Source: Burkholderiales bacterium Ga0077544 (GTDB taxonomy: Bacteria > Pseudomonadota > Gammaproteobacteria > Burkholderiales > Burkholderiaceae_D). Taken from it: DNA of 64,000 nucleotides. The position numbers and the translations under genes are program-made. The notes under the pieces were generated by a model. It did no database searches. It was not told where the DNA came from and saw only the letters and a list, made by a program, of their open reading frames with translations. This document shows, piece by piece, positions 38,410-48,353 of this stretch. Within the stretch, counting starts at the first letter, position 1, and every line of letters begins with the position of its first letter. The stretch is taken from NCBI GenBank assembly GCA_001464355.1, contig LNEU01000022.1, positions 124,001 to 188,000 of the forward strand, in the 5' to 3' direction.

Positions 38410-41169
38410 TCAGTGCGCCTCATCCCAATTCTTGCCGACCCCAACTTCTGCGATCAGCGGCACCTTCAGTTGCGCGACATTGCGCATAAGCTCAGGCAGT
38501 TTTTCACGTACCAAGGCCAGCTCGGTTTCCGGAACTTCGAGCACCAGTTCATCGTGTACTTGCATGATCATTTTTGACTGCAGCTTTTCAGATTCCAGCC
38601 AGCCCTGCACGGCAATCATTGCCAGCTTGATCAAATCCGCCGCCGTACCTTGCATAGGCGCATTGATCGCCGCGCGCTCGGCGCCTTGGCGGCGCGGGCC
38701 GTTAGGTGAATTAATTTCCGGCAGCCACAGGCGACGGCCAAAGACTGTTTGCACATAACCGCGCGCTTTCGCTTCCAGGCGCGTTTCATCCATATAGCGT
38801 TTGACGCCTGAGAAACGGTAAAAGTATTTTTCGATGTAACTCTGTGCAGCTGAGCGTTCGATACCGAGATTGCCTGCCAGACCGAATGCACTCATGCCGT
38901 AGATCAAACCGAAGTTGATAACCTTGGCATAGCGACGCTGTTCGCTGCTGACCTCGGCTGCCTTCACGCCAAAAATCTCTGCCGCAGTTGCACGGTGAAT
39001 ATCTTCCCCTTCGGCAAACGCACGCAACATGTTTTCATCTTCCGAGATATGCGCCATGATGCGCAATTCGATTTGCGAATAATCGGCGGAAACAATCACG
39101 CTGCCGGCTGGCGCAATAAAGGCTTCGCGTATGCGGCGCCCTTCTGCATTCCGGATCGGGATGTTTTGCAGATTCGGCTCGTTGGAAGATAAACGTCCGG
39201 TAACCGCGACCGCCTGCGCATAATTGGTATGCACACGCCCGGTGGTCGGGTCGATCATTTTCGGCAGTTTGTCAGTGTAGGTCGACTTCAACTTGGACAG
39301 GCCGCGATATTCAAGCAAGGCCTTAGGCAGCGGATAATCCTCGGCAAGTTTTTGCAGCACTTCTTCATCTGTCGATGGCGCCCCTGAAGGCGTTTTCTTG
39401 ACAACCGGCAGCTTCAATTTCTCAAAGAAGATTTCCCCTATCTGCTTCGGCGAATTCAAGTTGAAAGGCTGGCCGGCGAGCTCGTAAGCGGCTTGCTCAA
39501 TCTCCATCATGCGCTTGCCTAGTTGATTCGATTGCGTTGCCAGCAAAGCCGGATCTATCAGCACGCCGTTACGCTCGACCTTCTGCAATACCACTGCGGT
39601 TGGCAACTCAACTTTTTCATAAATGAAGGTCAAGCCCTGATCGCCGCTCACATGCGGAAACATGCGCTGATGCAGTTGCAAGGTGATGTCCGCGTCTTCA
39701 GCCGCATATTCAGTGGCGCGCGCTATCTCGACCTGATCAAAACAAAGTTGCGACGCACCCTTGCCGCAGACATCCTGAAACGTAATCGTCTTGCGATTCA
39801 AATGGCGCAAGGCCAGGCTGTCCATATCGTGACTGCGATGGGATTCAAAAACGTAGGATTCGAGCAAAGTGTCGTGTTGAATGCCCCGCAAACTGATGCC
39901 ATGATTGGCAAAAATATGGCTGTCGTACTTCAAATTTTGCCCGACCTTGGCTTTAGTTTCATCTTCCAACCATGCACGCAATTTTTCCAGCACATAGTCG
40001 CGCGACAATTGTTCAGGTGCATCCTGATAGCGATGCGCCACTGGAATATAAACGGCGACACCTGGCTCACAACACAAAGAGATGCCAACCAGTTGCGCCT
40101 GCATCGGTTCCAGCGAAGTTGTCTCGGTATCGACTGCGGTCAATGTTGCGGCATCGATTTTAGCCAACCAGCGATCAAGATCGGCTTCGGTCAATACAGT
40201 CTCGTAATGTTTTTCAACCTCAGGCAAATCTTCGCCAAACAATGCGCCTTGCGGGGCGATACCGGTTGTCGCATTCGGTGCAGCGCTTGCGGAGTCGGAT
40301 GACTCAACATTGGCGGTCAACTCACGTAACCAGGTCTTGAAGCCATTGCGCTTGAAGAAAGCGATCATGGCCTCAACATCTTCCGGCTTTTGCTCCAGCG
40401 ATTCTGCTATCGACTTCATGTGTGCAGACAAATCACAATCCGTTTTTACCGTGATCAAAACCTTTGCCTGCGGCAGCCAATCGAGTGCTCGACGCAGATT
40501 GTCGCCAACCACACCTTTGATCTCTGCCGCATGTTCCACGATGCCATCCAGCGTGCCGTATTGCGTCAGCCATTTCACTGCAGTTTTCGGTCCGACTTTT
40601 TCGACGCCCGGCACGTTATCTACGGTGTCGCCTATCAGTGTCAGGTAATCGACGATGCGCTCAGGCGGCACGCCAAATTTTGCAATCACACCTTCCCGAT
40701 CAAGCTTTTCATTGCTCATCGTATTCACCAGCGTCACATGCTGATTGACCAGTTGCGCCAGATCCTTGTCGCCGGTCGAAATCACGGTCGTCATGCCATG
40801 TTTGACTGCCTCGACCGACAAGGTAGCAATCACGTCGTCCGCTTCTATCCCTTCCACCATCAAAATCGGCCAGCCCATCGCACTCACCGCTTCGTGAATG
40901 GGTTCAATCTGGCGTACCAGATCGTCCGGCATCGAAGCGCGTTGCGCCTTGTATTCAGCGTACAAATCATCGCGAAAGGTTTTCCCTTTGGCATCGAATA
41001 CGCAAGCCATGCAGGCGCTTGGATAATCCTTGCGCAGGCGACGCAGCATATTGATCATGCCGTAGATGGCACCGGTAGGCGCACCTTCGGGTCCGCGCAA
41101 ATCCGGCAGCGCATGGAAAGCGCGATACAAATAGCTGGAGCCGTCGACTAATAACAAAGTTTTATTCAT
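38410..41169 (-). CDS. polA: DNA polymerase I
   Basis: A 919-residue replication/repair polymerase. It has a 5'-3' exonuclease domain (about 1-290, LLVDGSSYLYRAFHALPDLRG), a 3'-5' proofreading domain with its DxE motif (TAVDTETTSLEPMQ), and a polymerase domain with SADYSQIELRIMAH, RRYAKVINFGLIYGMS and the C-terminal HDELVLEVPE. All three activities look intact. The start at 41169 gives MNKTLLLVDGSSYLY; an extension to 41223 is not supported. It is divergent from the DUF2782 gene, a conserved pairing. Confidence 0.97.
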   Translation of the reverse strand: MNKTLLLVDGSSYLYRAFHALPDLRGPEGAPTGAIYGMINMLRRLRKDYPSACMACVFDAKGKTFRDDLYAEYKAQRASMPDDLVRQIEPIHEAVSAMGWPILMVEGIEADDVIATLSVEAVKHGMTTVISTGDKDLAQLVNQHVTLVNTMSNEKLDREGVIAKFGVPPERIVDYLTLIGDTVDNVPGVEKVGPKTAVKWLTQYGTLDGIVEHAAEIKGVVGDNLRRALDWLPQAKVLITVKTDCDLSAHMKSIAESLEQKPEDVEAMIAFFKRNGFKTWLRELTANVESSDSASAAPNATTGIAPQGALFGEDLPEVEKHYETVLTEADLDRWLAKIDAATLTAVDTETTSLEPMQAQLVGISLCCEPGVAVYIPVAHRYQDAPEQLSRDYVLEKLRAWLEDETKAKVGQNLKYDSHIFANHGISLRGIQHDTLLESYVFESHRSHDMDSLALRHLNRKTITFQDVCGKGASQLCFDQVEIARATEYAAEDADITLQLHQRMFPHVSGDQGLTFIYEKVELPTAVVLQKVERNGVLIDPALLATQSNQLGKRMMEIEQAAYELAGQPFNLNSPKQIGEIFFEKLKLPVVKKTPSGAPSTDEEVLQKLAEDYPLPKALLEYRGLSKLKSTYTDKLPKMIDPTTGRVHTNYAQAVAVTGRLSSNEPNLQNIPIRNAEGRRIREAFIAPAGSVIVSADYSQIELRIMAHISEDENMLRAFAEGEDIHRATAAEIFGVKAAEVSSEQRRYAKVINFGLIYGMSAFGLAGNLGIERSAAQSYIEKYFYRFSGVKRYMDETRLEAKARGYVQTVFGRRLWLPEINSPNGPRRQGAERAAINAPMQGTAADLIKLAMIAVQGWLESEKLQSKMIMQVHDELVLEVPETELALVREKLPELMRNVAQLKVPLIAEVGVGKNWDEAH

Positions 41170-41404
41170 AGGGATTCGGACATTCGGTAAGGGAGGCGGC
41201 CGGCTGAGCGCAAGGCAACTCATGGCAAACGGCTAAGATTATGGCAGAGTTTGGGGCGCTCATTATTTCGATTCCAGCGTCACGATCGGCACAGCTCGAG
41301 CATAATAAGAAGGCGCAAAGATTGGCATTATGGAAAGTCGAGTGGAATGCACGTGCACACAGTGAAACACAAACCGAACTATTTTCTGCAGGCATGGGCC
41401 GGTT

Positions 41405-41413
41405 TGCTACAAT
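41405..41413 (+). promoter_or_regulatory. extended -10 element upstream of the DUF2782 gene
   Basis: TGCTACAAT fits an extended -10 element (TGn-TACAAT), 44 bp upstream of the ATG at 41457. The -35 region is not obvious, as is common for extended -10 promoters. Confidence 0.5.
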
Positions 41414-41456
41414 GAACCATATTAGTTTCCTTTCAACGACGGCTCATACATACATC

Positions 41457-41870
41457 ATGCGCACATCCAAATTCTGGTCCCTTATTACGATTTCCGTAGC
41501 GGCAATCGCAACACCTCTGATTGTCAGCGCGCAATCGACGCAACCAAGCAAGGATTTCGCACCAGCACCGCCGCAAACGCAACGTCTGGAAGAAGGCGAA
41601 GCACCTGCCGTGACGATTCGCCAGCCAGACACACAAAAGAAAATTACCGAAAAAAAATCGCAGGGCAAAGTCACTGAAGTAAAAGTGCAAACCGGCAAAA
41701 CCACCTACTACGCGAAACCGAACGACACGCCTGGTGCGATGCGCGGCGATGGCCAAAGCGATACTAATCGCCCAGTGCAATTTGAAGTCGGCACATTCGG
41801 CGGACCGAAAAGCACCACAGCACCAGAAACGGCACAGACATTGGCGCCCGCACCTGCGTCTGCAAAATAA
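41457..41870 (+). CDS. DUF2782 domain-containing periplasmic protein
   Basis: A 137-residue protein starting MRTSKFWSLITISVAAIATPLIVSAQ, a signal peptide cleaved near SAQ. The mature part has EGEAPAVTIRQPDTQKKI...TEVKVQTGKTTYYAKPND, which matches the DUF2782 pattern (V-T-I, then V-x-P/T-G-x-x-Y-Y-x-x-x). Pro/Ala-rich termini flank it. It lies between polA (divergent) and thrB on the same strand, which is the usual DUF2782 neighbourhood. Function unknown. The longer open frame from 41241 is not credible. Confidence 0.75.
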   Translation: MRTSKFWSLITISVAAIATPLIVSAQSTQPSKDFAPAPPQTQRLEEGEAPAVTIRQPDTQKKITEKKSQGKVTEVKVQTGKTTYYAKPNDTPGAMRGDGQSDTNRPVQFEVGTFGGPKSTTAPETAQTLAPAPASAK

Positions 41871-41903
41871 TCCGGCTGCAGAAATATTGCCGGCTATCGC
41901 CAG

Positions 41904-41930
41904 ATAACGCACTCCGGTGCGTTATTTTTT
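41904..41930 (+). terminator. Rho-independent terminator after the DUF2782 gene
   Basis: ATAACGCAC, TCCG loop, GTGCGTTAT, then TTTTT. It separates this gene from thrB. Confidence 0.85.
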
Positions 41931-41980
41931 GTTTTTGGATGACACGTATTTTTACGTAATACGCATTTTTATATATTCCC

Positions 41981-42949
41981 ATGGCAGTTTTTACTCCGGT
42001 CAGTCTCGATGACCTCTCCTCGTGGATCACGCAATTCGATCTGGGCAAAGCGCTCGCGATCAAAGGCATTTCATCCGGGATCGAGAACAGCAACTTTTTC
42101 ATCACCACCGAGCGCGGCGAATATGTGCTGACAGTGTTTGAAAAACTGACGTTCGAACAACTTCCGTTCTACCTGAACCTGATGCGCCATCTGGCTGAAG
42201 GCGGCGTATCGGTACCTGCGCCCATCGCCAATCGCAAAGGTTCCATCATCAATGAATTGCAAGGCAAACCGGCTTCGATAGTGACCAAGCTGGCAGGCCA
42301 CTGCGAACTGGCACCCACACCCGTGCATTGCGCGGCCGTCGGTGCGATGCTCGCGTGCATGCATATGGCGGCAGAAGATTTTGAGATCCGCCAGCCGAAT
42401 CTGCGCGGCATAGATTGGTGGAATGAAACCATGCCCGTCGTCATGCCCCACCTTTCTGACAACAACAAGCAATTATTGACGACGGAAATGGCTTTCCAAA
42501 ATACATTTGCAGCTTCCGATGTGTTCAAGGAATTGCCTAACGGTCCTATCCATGCAGACCTGTTCCGCAATAACGTGATGTTTGACGGCGATCAGCTGAG
42601 CGGCTTCTTCGATTTTTATTTTGCCGGTTGCGATACCTGGCTATTCGACGTCGCCGTTACCGTCAACGACTGGTGTATCAATATCGAAAGTGGCGAACTG
42701 GATCAGGCACGCGTACGCGCGATGCTGGACGCGTATCACGAGATACGCCCATTTACCGCAGAAGAACAAATTGCCTGGCAACCGATGCTACGTGGCAGCG
42801 CACTACGCTTTTGGCTGTCGCGGTTGTATGATTTCCATATGCCGCGCGATGCTGAAATGTTGACACCGCACGATCCTGCGCATTTCGAACGGATACTGCG
42901 TTTGCGTATCGAGCAGGCAGCACCTGCACTTTTTGCGACGACTGGATGA
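41981..42949 (+). CDS. thrB: homoserine kinase (APH-fold ThrB)
   Basis: A 322-residue kinase of the aminoglycoside-phosphotransferase fold, the beta/gammaproteobacterial ThrB type, distinct from the GHMP-type enzyme of E. coli. Residues H191-D193 and N198 lie in [13 protein letters not shown], and the metal Asp211 is in [12 protein letters not shown]. The N-terminal [15 protein letters not shown] is also typical. It phosphorylates homoserine for threonine synthesis. The next gene overlaps it by 4 nt (ATGA), so it is co-translated. Confidence 0.93.
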   Translation: MAVFTPVSLDDLSSWITQFDLGKALAIKGISSGIENSNFFITTERGEYVLTVFEKLTFEQLPFYLNLMRHLAEGGVSVPAPIANRKGSIINELQGKPASIVTKLAGHCELAPTPVHCAAVGAMLACMHMAAEDFEIRQPNLRGIDWWNETMPVVMPHLSDNNKQLLTTEMAFQNTFAASDVFKELPNGPIHADLFRNNVMFDGDQLSGFFDFYFAGCDTWLFDVAVTVNDWCINIESGELDQARVRAMLDAYHEIRPFTAEEQIAWQPMLRGSALRFWLSRLYDFHMPRDAEMLTPHDPAHFERILRLRIEQAAPALFATTG

Positions 42950-43737
42950 TGGATAAATTACCTGCAAAAACCGGTTGGCTCTGGGTAACGGAAGGCTTTG
43001 CGCTATTCCGCAAGCAGCCGGCTGAACTATCAACACTGTTCTTCGGCTACATGTTTCTGATGCTGGCACTCGGCATCATTCCCGTGATTGGCCAACTGAT
43101 GCCACTGATACTGGTGCCCTTGTTTTCGATGACCTTCATGCATGCCTGCGTACAGATAGAAGCGGGCAAAAAAGTGTATCCCAATCTGCTGCTGGTCGGC
43201 TTCCGCTCGCCTTACGTGCGCAATCTGATCAAACTCGGCTCGCTGTATTTGCTGGCGGCGATCATCGCCATCGGCGCATCTGCCTTGATAGACGGTGGCG
43301 TATTCGTGCAAGCGATCACAGGTCAAATCGCGATTGATGCAGAAACCGTGCGTAACTCGAACATGACGCTGGCGATGCTGTTTTCTGCTGCCGTGTATAT
43401 ACCGGCGGCGATGGCGTTCTGGTACGCGGCACCGCTGATTGCATGGCAGGGTATGAGCGTAGGCAAGGCGATTTTCTACAGCTTCTTCGCTGTACGTCGC
43501 GCCAGTAAAGCATTTTTGATTTATGGCTTGGCATGGGTCACGATAGGGATGATATTCCCGGTCATCGTGAGTTCGATTTTCGGCATGCTGCTGAACTCGC
43601 CGAATGCTTCCATCTTCATTCTGATGCCAATCACGCTGGTGCTGACTGTCATCATGTATTGCTCGTTTTATCCGAGCTACACACACCTGTTCGGCCCGGC
43701 GCCAGACCCGTTGCCGACGAAAACGCAAGGGGCTTAA
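42946..43737 (+). CDS. BPSS1780 family membrane protein
   Basis: A 263-residue integral membrane protein with about six hydrophobic segments. It begins [27 protein letters not shown], and the [16 protein letters not shown] opening is characteristic of BPSS1780 proteins of Burkholderiales. Function unknown. The start (42946 or 42949) overlaps the thrB stop by 4 nt, so the two share expression. Linkage to thrB is positional only and does not prove a role in threonine metabolism. Confidence 0.85.
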   Translation: MMDKLPAKTGWLWVTEGFALFRKQPAELSTLFFGYMFLMLALGIIPVIGQLMPLILVPLFSMTFMHACVQIEAGKKVYPNLLLVGFRSPYVRNLIKLGSLYLLAAIIAIGASALIDGGVFVQAITGQIAIDAETVRNSNMTLAMLFSAAVYIPAAMAFWYAAPLIAWQGMSVGKAIFYSFFAVRRASKAFLIYGLAWVTIGMIFPVIVSSIFGMLLNSPNASIFILMPITLVLTVIMYCSFYPSYTHLFGPAPDPLPTKTQGA

Positions 43738-43771
43738 AAGCTGGGAGACGTCAAGAGACGCCTCTCCTCAC

Positions 43772-43817
43772 AAAAAAACCTGCACAGGAATTTCTATCCT
43801 GCGCAGGTTTTTTATTT
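43772..43817. terminator. bidirectional terminator between the BPSS1780 gene and uvrD
   Basis: AAAAAACCTGC(A)CAGGA pairs with TCCTG(C)GCAGGTTTTTT, with one A/C mismatch. It is flanked by A and T runs and serves both converging genes. Confidence 0.85.
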
Positions 43818-46106
43818 TTAACCAGGCATTTTATCCAGCTTGGCGATACTCAAATCCAGCAACTTCATCCCGTGCTTGCCGAAATTGATATGCGCACGTG
43901 CACTGCCTCCACTGCCTTCAATATTCACGATCACGCCTTCACCGAATTTTGCATGCGCAACTGATTCACCTATGCGCCAGCCGATGTCGATCTTGGTAAT
44001 TGCCTGCGCAATCTTGTTGGAACCGGCACCCAAGGCATCTTCCCAGGCTGCTTTCGGATGTGCATACCAATGATGCTTTTGCTGCTGCACTTTTGGCAAC
44101 AACCACTTCAATGACTCTTCCGGCATTTCATCGAAGAAGCGCGATTTCATGTTGTAGCGCGTCTGGCCATGCAGCATGCGAGTCTGTGAAAAGCTGATAT
44201 ACAAACGACGTTTGGCCCGCGTAATCGCAACATACATCAGGCGCCGCTCTTCTTCAACGCCGCCCTCTTCCTTCTGTGAATTTTCGTGCGGGAATAAACC
44301 TTCTTCGAGGCCGGTAATAAATACCGCATCGAACTCCAACCCCTTGGCCGAATGCACCGTCATCAATTGCAAAGCATCCTGTCCAGCCTGCGCTTGATTG
44401 TCGCCAGCTTCCAGCGACGCATGCGATAGAAATGCCGACAAAGGCGACATTACGGTGGGCAAAGGTGCATCTGCATCCAGCACCTCAATCCCATCCTGCG
44501 TCGCAATTGCCGGGCCAGCCATCTGTTCACTTTTCGGTCCTAGCAAAGCTGGCGCGTCATGGCCAAAACCTTCTTCTGAAACAAACAAGGTTGCTGCGCT
44601 GACGAGTTGCTCCAGATTCTCAACGCGATCAGCGCCTTCTCTCTCATTCTGATAATGCGTAATCAAACCGCTGGCATCCAGCACTACCTGCACCATTTCC
44701 GGCAGTGGAAGATGTTGACTCTCGAAACGCGCACCTTCAATCATTTTAATGAAAGCGCCTAGCGATGAACCCGCCTTGCCCGCAACATACGGCACCGCTG
44801 CGTACAAAGAAATATCGTACTGCTTGGCGGCATCCTGCAATTGCTCCAGCGAACGCGCGCCTATGCCACGCGTCGGGAAATTCACCACGCGCAAGAAAGC
44901 AGAATCATTGTGCAGGTTATCCATCAACTGCAGGTAGGCGATTGCATGCTTGACTTCAGCACGTTCAAAATAACGCTGGCCGCCATATACGCGATAAGGA
45001 ATGCCAGCCGAGAACAGTGCATGTTCGATGACGCGCGATTGTGCATTCGAGCGATATAGCACTGCGATTTCGCTACGGGTGCCGCCTTCTGCGATCAAGC
45101 TTTTGGTTTCTTCGATGATCCACTGTGCTTCCTGCAAATCGCTGGTGGCTTCATAAATTCTCACCTGTTCGCCATGGCCGGCATCGGTATGCAGGTTCTT
45201 GCCGAGCCGCTTGGTGTTATTCGAGATAAGCGTATTAGCAGTATCGAGAATGTGCCCGTGCGAGCGATAATTCTGCTCCAGCTTGATCAGATTCTCTACC
45301 TTGAACTCACGCTCGAACGCAGCCATATTGCCAACGTTGGCGCCACGAAACGCATAAATGCTTTGATCGTCATCGCCGACGGCAAACACTGCGCCTTGCG
45401 TACCGGCCATCAACTTGAGCCAGTTGTATTGCAGGTTGTTGGTATCCTGAAATTCATCGACCAGAATATGCTTGAAGCGCGATTGATAATGCTCGCGTAG
45501 CGGCTGATTACGGCTCAACAGTTCGTAAGTACGCAACAACAATTCGGCGAAATCAACCACACCTTCACGCTGGCATTGTTGATCATAAATTTCGTACAGT
45601 TCAACCATCTTGCGGTTGTAGTCGTCGAACGCTTCAACATCGTGCGCACGCAAACCATTATCCTTCGCACCATTAATAAAATACATCAAAGTACGCGGCG
45701 GATATTTTTCATCGTCGATGTTGTTCGCTTTCAGCAAACGCTTGATCATCGATAACTGGTCCTGCGAATCCAGAATCTGAAAAGTCTGCGGCAAGGCTGC
45801 ATCGCGATAATGTGCGCGCAGCAAGCGATTACACAATCCGTGAAAGGTCCCTATCCACATGCCGCGCGTATTGATCGGCATCATCGCCGACAAGCGCGTC
45901 ATCATTTCCTTCGCCGCCTTGTTGGTAAATGTCACCGCGAGTATGCCGCCAGGTGACACTTGCCCAGTCTGTATCAACCATGCGATGCGCGTTGTCAGTA
46001 CGCGTGTTTTGCCGGAGCCGGCGCCAGCTAGAATCAGCGCCGGTTGTGCCGGCAAAGTGACAGCCGCGAGCTGCTCGGGATTGAGATTGTGAAGAAGATT
46101 TTGCAT
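43818..46106 (-). CDS. uvrD: DNA helicase II (UvrD)
   Basis: A 762-residue superfamily 1A helicase for mismatch and excision repair. The Walker A is GAGSGKT, followed by FTNKAAKEM, ILVDEFQDTNNLQY (motif II), GDDDQSIYAFRGA (III), and LMTVHSAKGLEFDAVFITGLEEGLFPH with VAITRAKRRLYIS. The C-terminal region holds a UvrD-type Tudor-like segment (IGESVAHAKFGEGVIVNIEGSG). The stop codon lies just after the shared terminator. Upstream on the same strand are the thiamine genes. Confidence 0.96.
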   Translation of the reverse strand: MQNLLHNLNPEQLAAVTLPAQPALILAGAGSGKTRVLTTRIAWLIQTGQVSPGGILAVTFTNKAAKEMMTRLSAMMPINTRGMWIGTFHGLCNRLLRAHYRDAALPQTFQILDSQDQLSMIKRLLKANNIDDEKYPPRTLMYFINGAKDNGLRAHDVEAFDDYNRKMVELYEIYDQQCQREGVVDFAELLLRTYELLSRNQPLREHYQSRFKHILVDEFQDTNNLQYNWLKLMAGTQGAVFAVGDDDQSIYAFRGANVGNMAAFEREFKVENLIKLEQNYRSHGHILDTANTLISNNTKRLGKNLHTDAGHGEQVRIYEATSDLQEAQWIIEETKSLIAEGGTRSEIAVLYRSNAQSRVIEHALFSAGIPYRVYGGQRYFERAEVKHAIAYLQLMDNLHNDSAFLRVVNFPTRGIGARSLEQLQDAAKQYDISLYAAVPYVAGKAGSSLGAFIKMIEGARFESQHLPLPEMVQVVLDASGLITHYQNEREGADRVENLEQLVSAATLFVSEEGFGHDAPALLGPKSEQMAGPAIATQDGIEVLDADAPLPTVMSPLSAFLSHASLEAGDNQAQAGQDALQLMTVHSAKGLEFDAVFITGLEEGLFPHENSQKEEGGVEEERRLMYVAITRAKRRLYISFSQTRMLHGQTRYNMKSRFFDEMPEESLKWLLPKVQQQKHHWYAHPKAAWEDALGAGSNKIAQAITKIDIGWRIGESVAHAKFGEGVIVNIEGSGGSARAHINFGKHGMKLLDLSIAKLDKMPG

Positions 46107-46222
46107 CTATCGATTATACCGGCACTGGGTAGTTATACAGTGCTGAATGCAGACTCATTCTTAGCGAAAATTCATCTGTTACCGAATGACATGCGCCTAT
46201 GCAATTTGCAAAAACAGTGGGC

Positions 46223-46275
46223 AAAAAAAAGCCTGCGCTTCATGCAACAAACCATGTTGAATGGAAAACAGGCAC
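46223..46275 (-). terminator. Rho-independent terminator after thiE
   Basis: GCCTG and CAGGC arms with inner CAACA/TGTTG pairing, followed on the minus strand by eight T. It ends the thiSGE operon. Confidence 0.7.
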
Positions 46276-46325
46276 TTTGATTTTCTACCTAAACGCGCAT
46301 TCAAAAACACGCGCAGTGGAGGAAA

Positions 46326-46937
46326 TTATTTTGCGAACAGATTGGTGAATGCGCGCGCCGCGGCTTGCGGATCGCCAGCCAAATAAACACTGCTGATGGC
46401 TGCGACCATATCCGCACCATTCTTGACCAGTGACGCTGAGTTCTCTTTTGTCATGCCACCAATGACACAACTAGGTACTTTTCCTTGTGCTTTCCAGTCC
46501 GCAACGATGTTGGGATCTGTAGTTACCGGATATTTTTTTACCTTGGATGGATAAAAACCGCCGAATGCAACATAGCTTGCACCAGCCGCTTCAGCTGCTT
46601 GCGCCATGTCCAGACTGCCGTAGCAGGAAGCTCCAAGAATTTTGCTAGGGCCGATGGCCTTGCGCACCTCTGCAACGGCCATATCAGTACCACCCACATG
46701 GATGCCGTCGGCATCAAGCTCCATGCAGAGGTCTATATAGTCATTGATGATGAACGGGCATTGATAACTTTTAGCGAGTGCCTGCAGGCATTCGGCTTGT
46801 TCGCGACGCAAAACTGCGTCTGCAGTTTTATGCCTATATTGCAGCAGCGAGACGCCGCCTTTCAATGCGAGTTCAGTGATTTCGAGTAACTTGCGGGTGT
46901 CGTCCCAATCTGGGGTGACGAGATACAAACCTTGCAT
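46326..46937 (-). CDS. thiE: thiamine phosphate synthase
   Basis: A 203-residue TIM-barrel enzyme joining HMP-PP and thiazole phosphate. Motifs are VSLLQYRHK, FIINDYIDLCMELDADGIHVGGTDM, ILGASCYGSLD and YVAFGGFYPSKVKK. It is the third gene of thiS-thiG-thiE, with thiG 45 bp upstream. If thiG is truly broken, ThiE would need thiazole from salvage (ThiM-like kinase), which is not in this window. Confidence 0.94.
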   Translation of the reverse strand: MQGLYLVTPDWDDTRKLLEITELALKGGVSLLQYRHKTADAVLRREQAECLQALAKSYQCPFIINDYIDLCMELDADGIHVGGTDMAVAEVRKAIGPSKILGASCYGSLDMAQAAEAAGASYVAFGGFYPSKVKKYPVTTDPNIVADWKAQGKVPSCVIGGMTKENSASLVKNGADMVAAISSVYLAGDPQAAARAFTNLFAK

Positions 46938-46982
46938 GCTGTTCTTCCTGACTATTCTGTAAATCGACTGTAATTTTGAGTT

Positions 46983-47761
46983 TTACTTGACCACACGTCC
47001 GGCCATAGGCGAAGACGGCGATGCCGAGAAACGTTTGGCGATACGGCCAGCCAGGTAAGCATGGCGACCGGCATCAATACCCAACTTCATCGCATGTGCC
47101 ATACGCACAGGATCTTGTGCACCAGCAATTGCGGTATTCATCAACACACCATCACAACCGAGTTCCATCGCAATGGCTGCATCGGATGCTGTACCGACGC
47201 CTGCATCAACAATGACCGGGACTTTGGATTGTTCGATGATCAGTGACAAATTCCACGGATTCAAAATACCCATGCCGGAGCCGATCAAGGATGCCAACGG
47301 CATGATGGCGGCGCAACCGATGTCTTCCAGCATGCGCGCTTGAATCGGGTCGTCGCTGCAATAAACCATGACGTCGAAACCGTCTTTGACCAAAGCGGCA
47401 TGTTCGGGAACAGCGTCTTTTCGTCGCCCAACACTTCAAGTTTGCAAAGCTTGTGACCGCCGAGAATTTCACGGCCCAGTTGCAGCGTATAAACCGCATC
47501 AGCAGCGTTGTAGCAGCCGGCCGAGTTCGGCAATAGCGTAAATTCGGACGGCGGCAACACATCGAGCAAGCTCGGTGCATTCGGGTCCTGGCCGATATTG
47601 ACGCGACGGATTGCGACGGTGACGATTTGTGCGCCACTGGCGAGACTCGCTTCGCGCGTTTCATTCAAATCTTTGTACTTGCCGCTACCAACCAGCAAAC
47701 GTGAACGGTAAGTGGTACCAGCGATGACGAACGGTTCGTCTGTAAATGTTGAGGTGCTCAT
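46983..47761 (-). pseudogene. thiG: thiazole synthase, interrupted by a 22-nt deletion
   Basis: The N-terminal frame from ATG 47761 (AGGA ribosome site upstream) gives a normal ThiG start with [18 protein letters not shown] and the catalytic region [15 protein letters not shown], up to [14 protein letters not shown]. It then runs into noise and stops at 47285. The C-terminal frame resumes at [15 protein letters not shown] and is intact to GRVVK at 46983. Comparing with family spacing, ten residues should lie between TLFPN and LVKDGF. Only eight bases remain (about 47394-47401), which fits loss of 22 nt (roughly ETLKAAE plus one base). Either a real loss of function or a sequence/assembly error. 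Confidence 0.85.
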
Positions 47762-47848
47762 GGATGATCCTGTTTCGGTATTCGATTTAGTCATTTGAAA
47801 AACGCGTTACATTGAAGCGGCGTCTTGCAAAAATATTCTGCTGTGGCG

Positions 47849-48052
47849 TCAGCCGCCGCCTATCGCACGTACGACATCGACCTGGTCGGCCGATTGCAAC
47901 TGACGGTCTTGCCATTGGCTGCGCGGCACAATTTGGCGGTTGATTGCTACCGCGACAGCCTTACCGGACAAGGACAGTTTTTCAATCAGCACTTCAACGT
48001 TCTGATTTGGCTCAATCTCGTAAGCCGCGCCGTTTAATTCGATCTGGATCAT
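47849..48052 (-). CDS. thiS: sulfur carrier protein ThiS
   Basis: A 67-residue ubiquitin-like protein (MIQIELNGAAYEIEPNQNV) ending in the essential Gly-Gly (AIGGG). ThiF-adenylated ThiS carries sulfur to ThiG. The start at 48052 is preferred over an ATG 42 bases upstream that lacks family sequence. It is the first gene of thiS-thiG-thiE; ThiO, often adjacent, is absent here. Confidence 0.9.
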   Translation of the reverse strand: MIQIELNGAAYEIEPNQNVEVLIEKLSLSGKAVAVAINRQIVPRSQWQDRQLQSADQVDVVRAIGGG

Positions 48053-48353
48053 TGCTTTACTATTTTCACTGAGGGCACAGCGCCGATTAATCAATCTGAA
48101 TTCGTCAGATCAAGACATCATGTTCTGCTGGATCAACATCAGCAATGCGCGGTCACGAGGACATTGCTGTTCGTCTGCCGTCAATTTCCTCGATCTCTCA
48201 GCTTGCGCCCGACAAAAAGAGCGCCATTACTTAAAAAGCAAGATCAAGATCAATCAACGAAGACCAGAATTCTACCCGCATTTGCCCTATCAGCGGCAAT
48301 GCGGAGCGCTTCGTCACTTATAATGCTTGATTCGATTCAATTCTTTCAAAATC
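48053..48353. other. 301-bp intergenic region between thiS and valS
   Basis: Non-coding. On the minus strand it holds a CTGAGAGAT string resembling part of the TPP riboswitch, but the other conserved half (ACC-CTGATC...GCG-AGGGA) and the expected stems are lacking. A 6-bp dyad ATCTGA-N5-TCAGAT lies at 48094-48110, 42 bp before the thiS start. On the plus strand a TATAAT at 48319 serves valS. Confidence 0.6.
48319..48324 (+). promoter_or_regulatory. -10 box upstream of valS
   Basis: Perfect TATAAT, 29 bp upstream of the valS ATG at 48354. The -35 match is poor. Confidence 0.5.

Noticed and set aside
48053-48260. Possible TPP riboswitch before thiS (CTGAGAGAT on the minus strand)
   Set aside because: Only the CTGAGA half is present. 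The P3 stem, the GGGGTGC partner and the conserved CTGATC...GCG-AGGGA half are missing. Covariance-model search (Rfam TPP) would be decisive.
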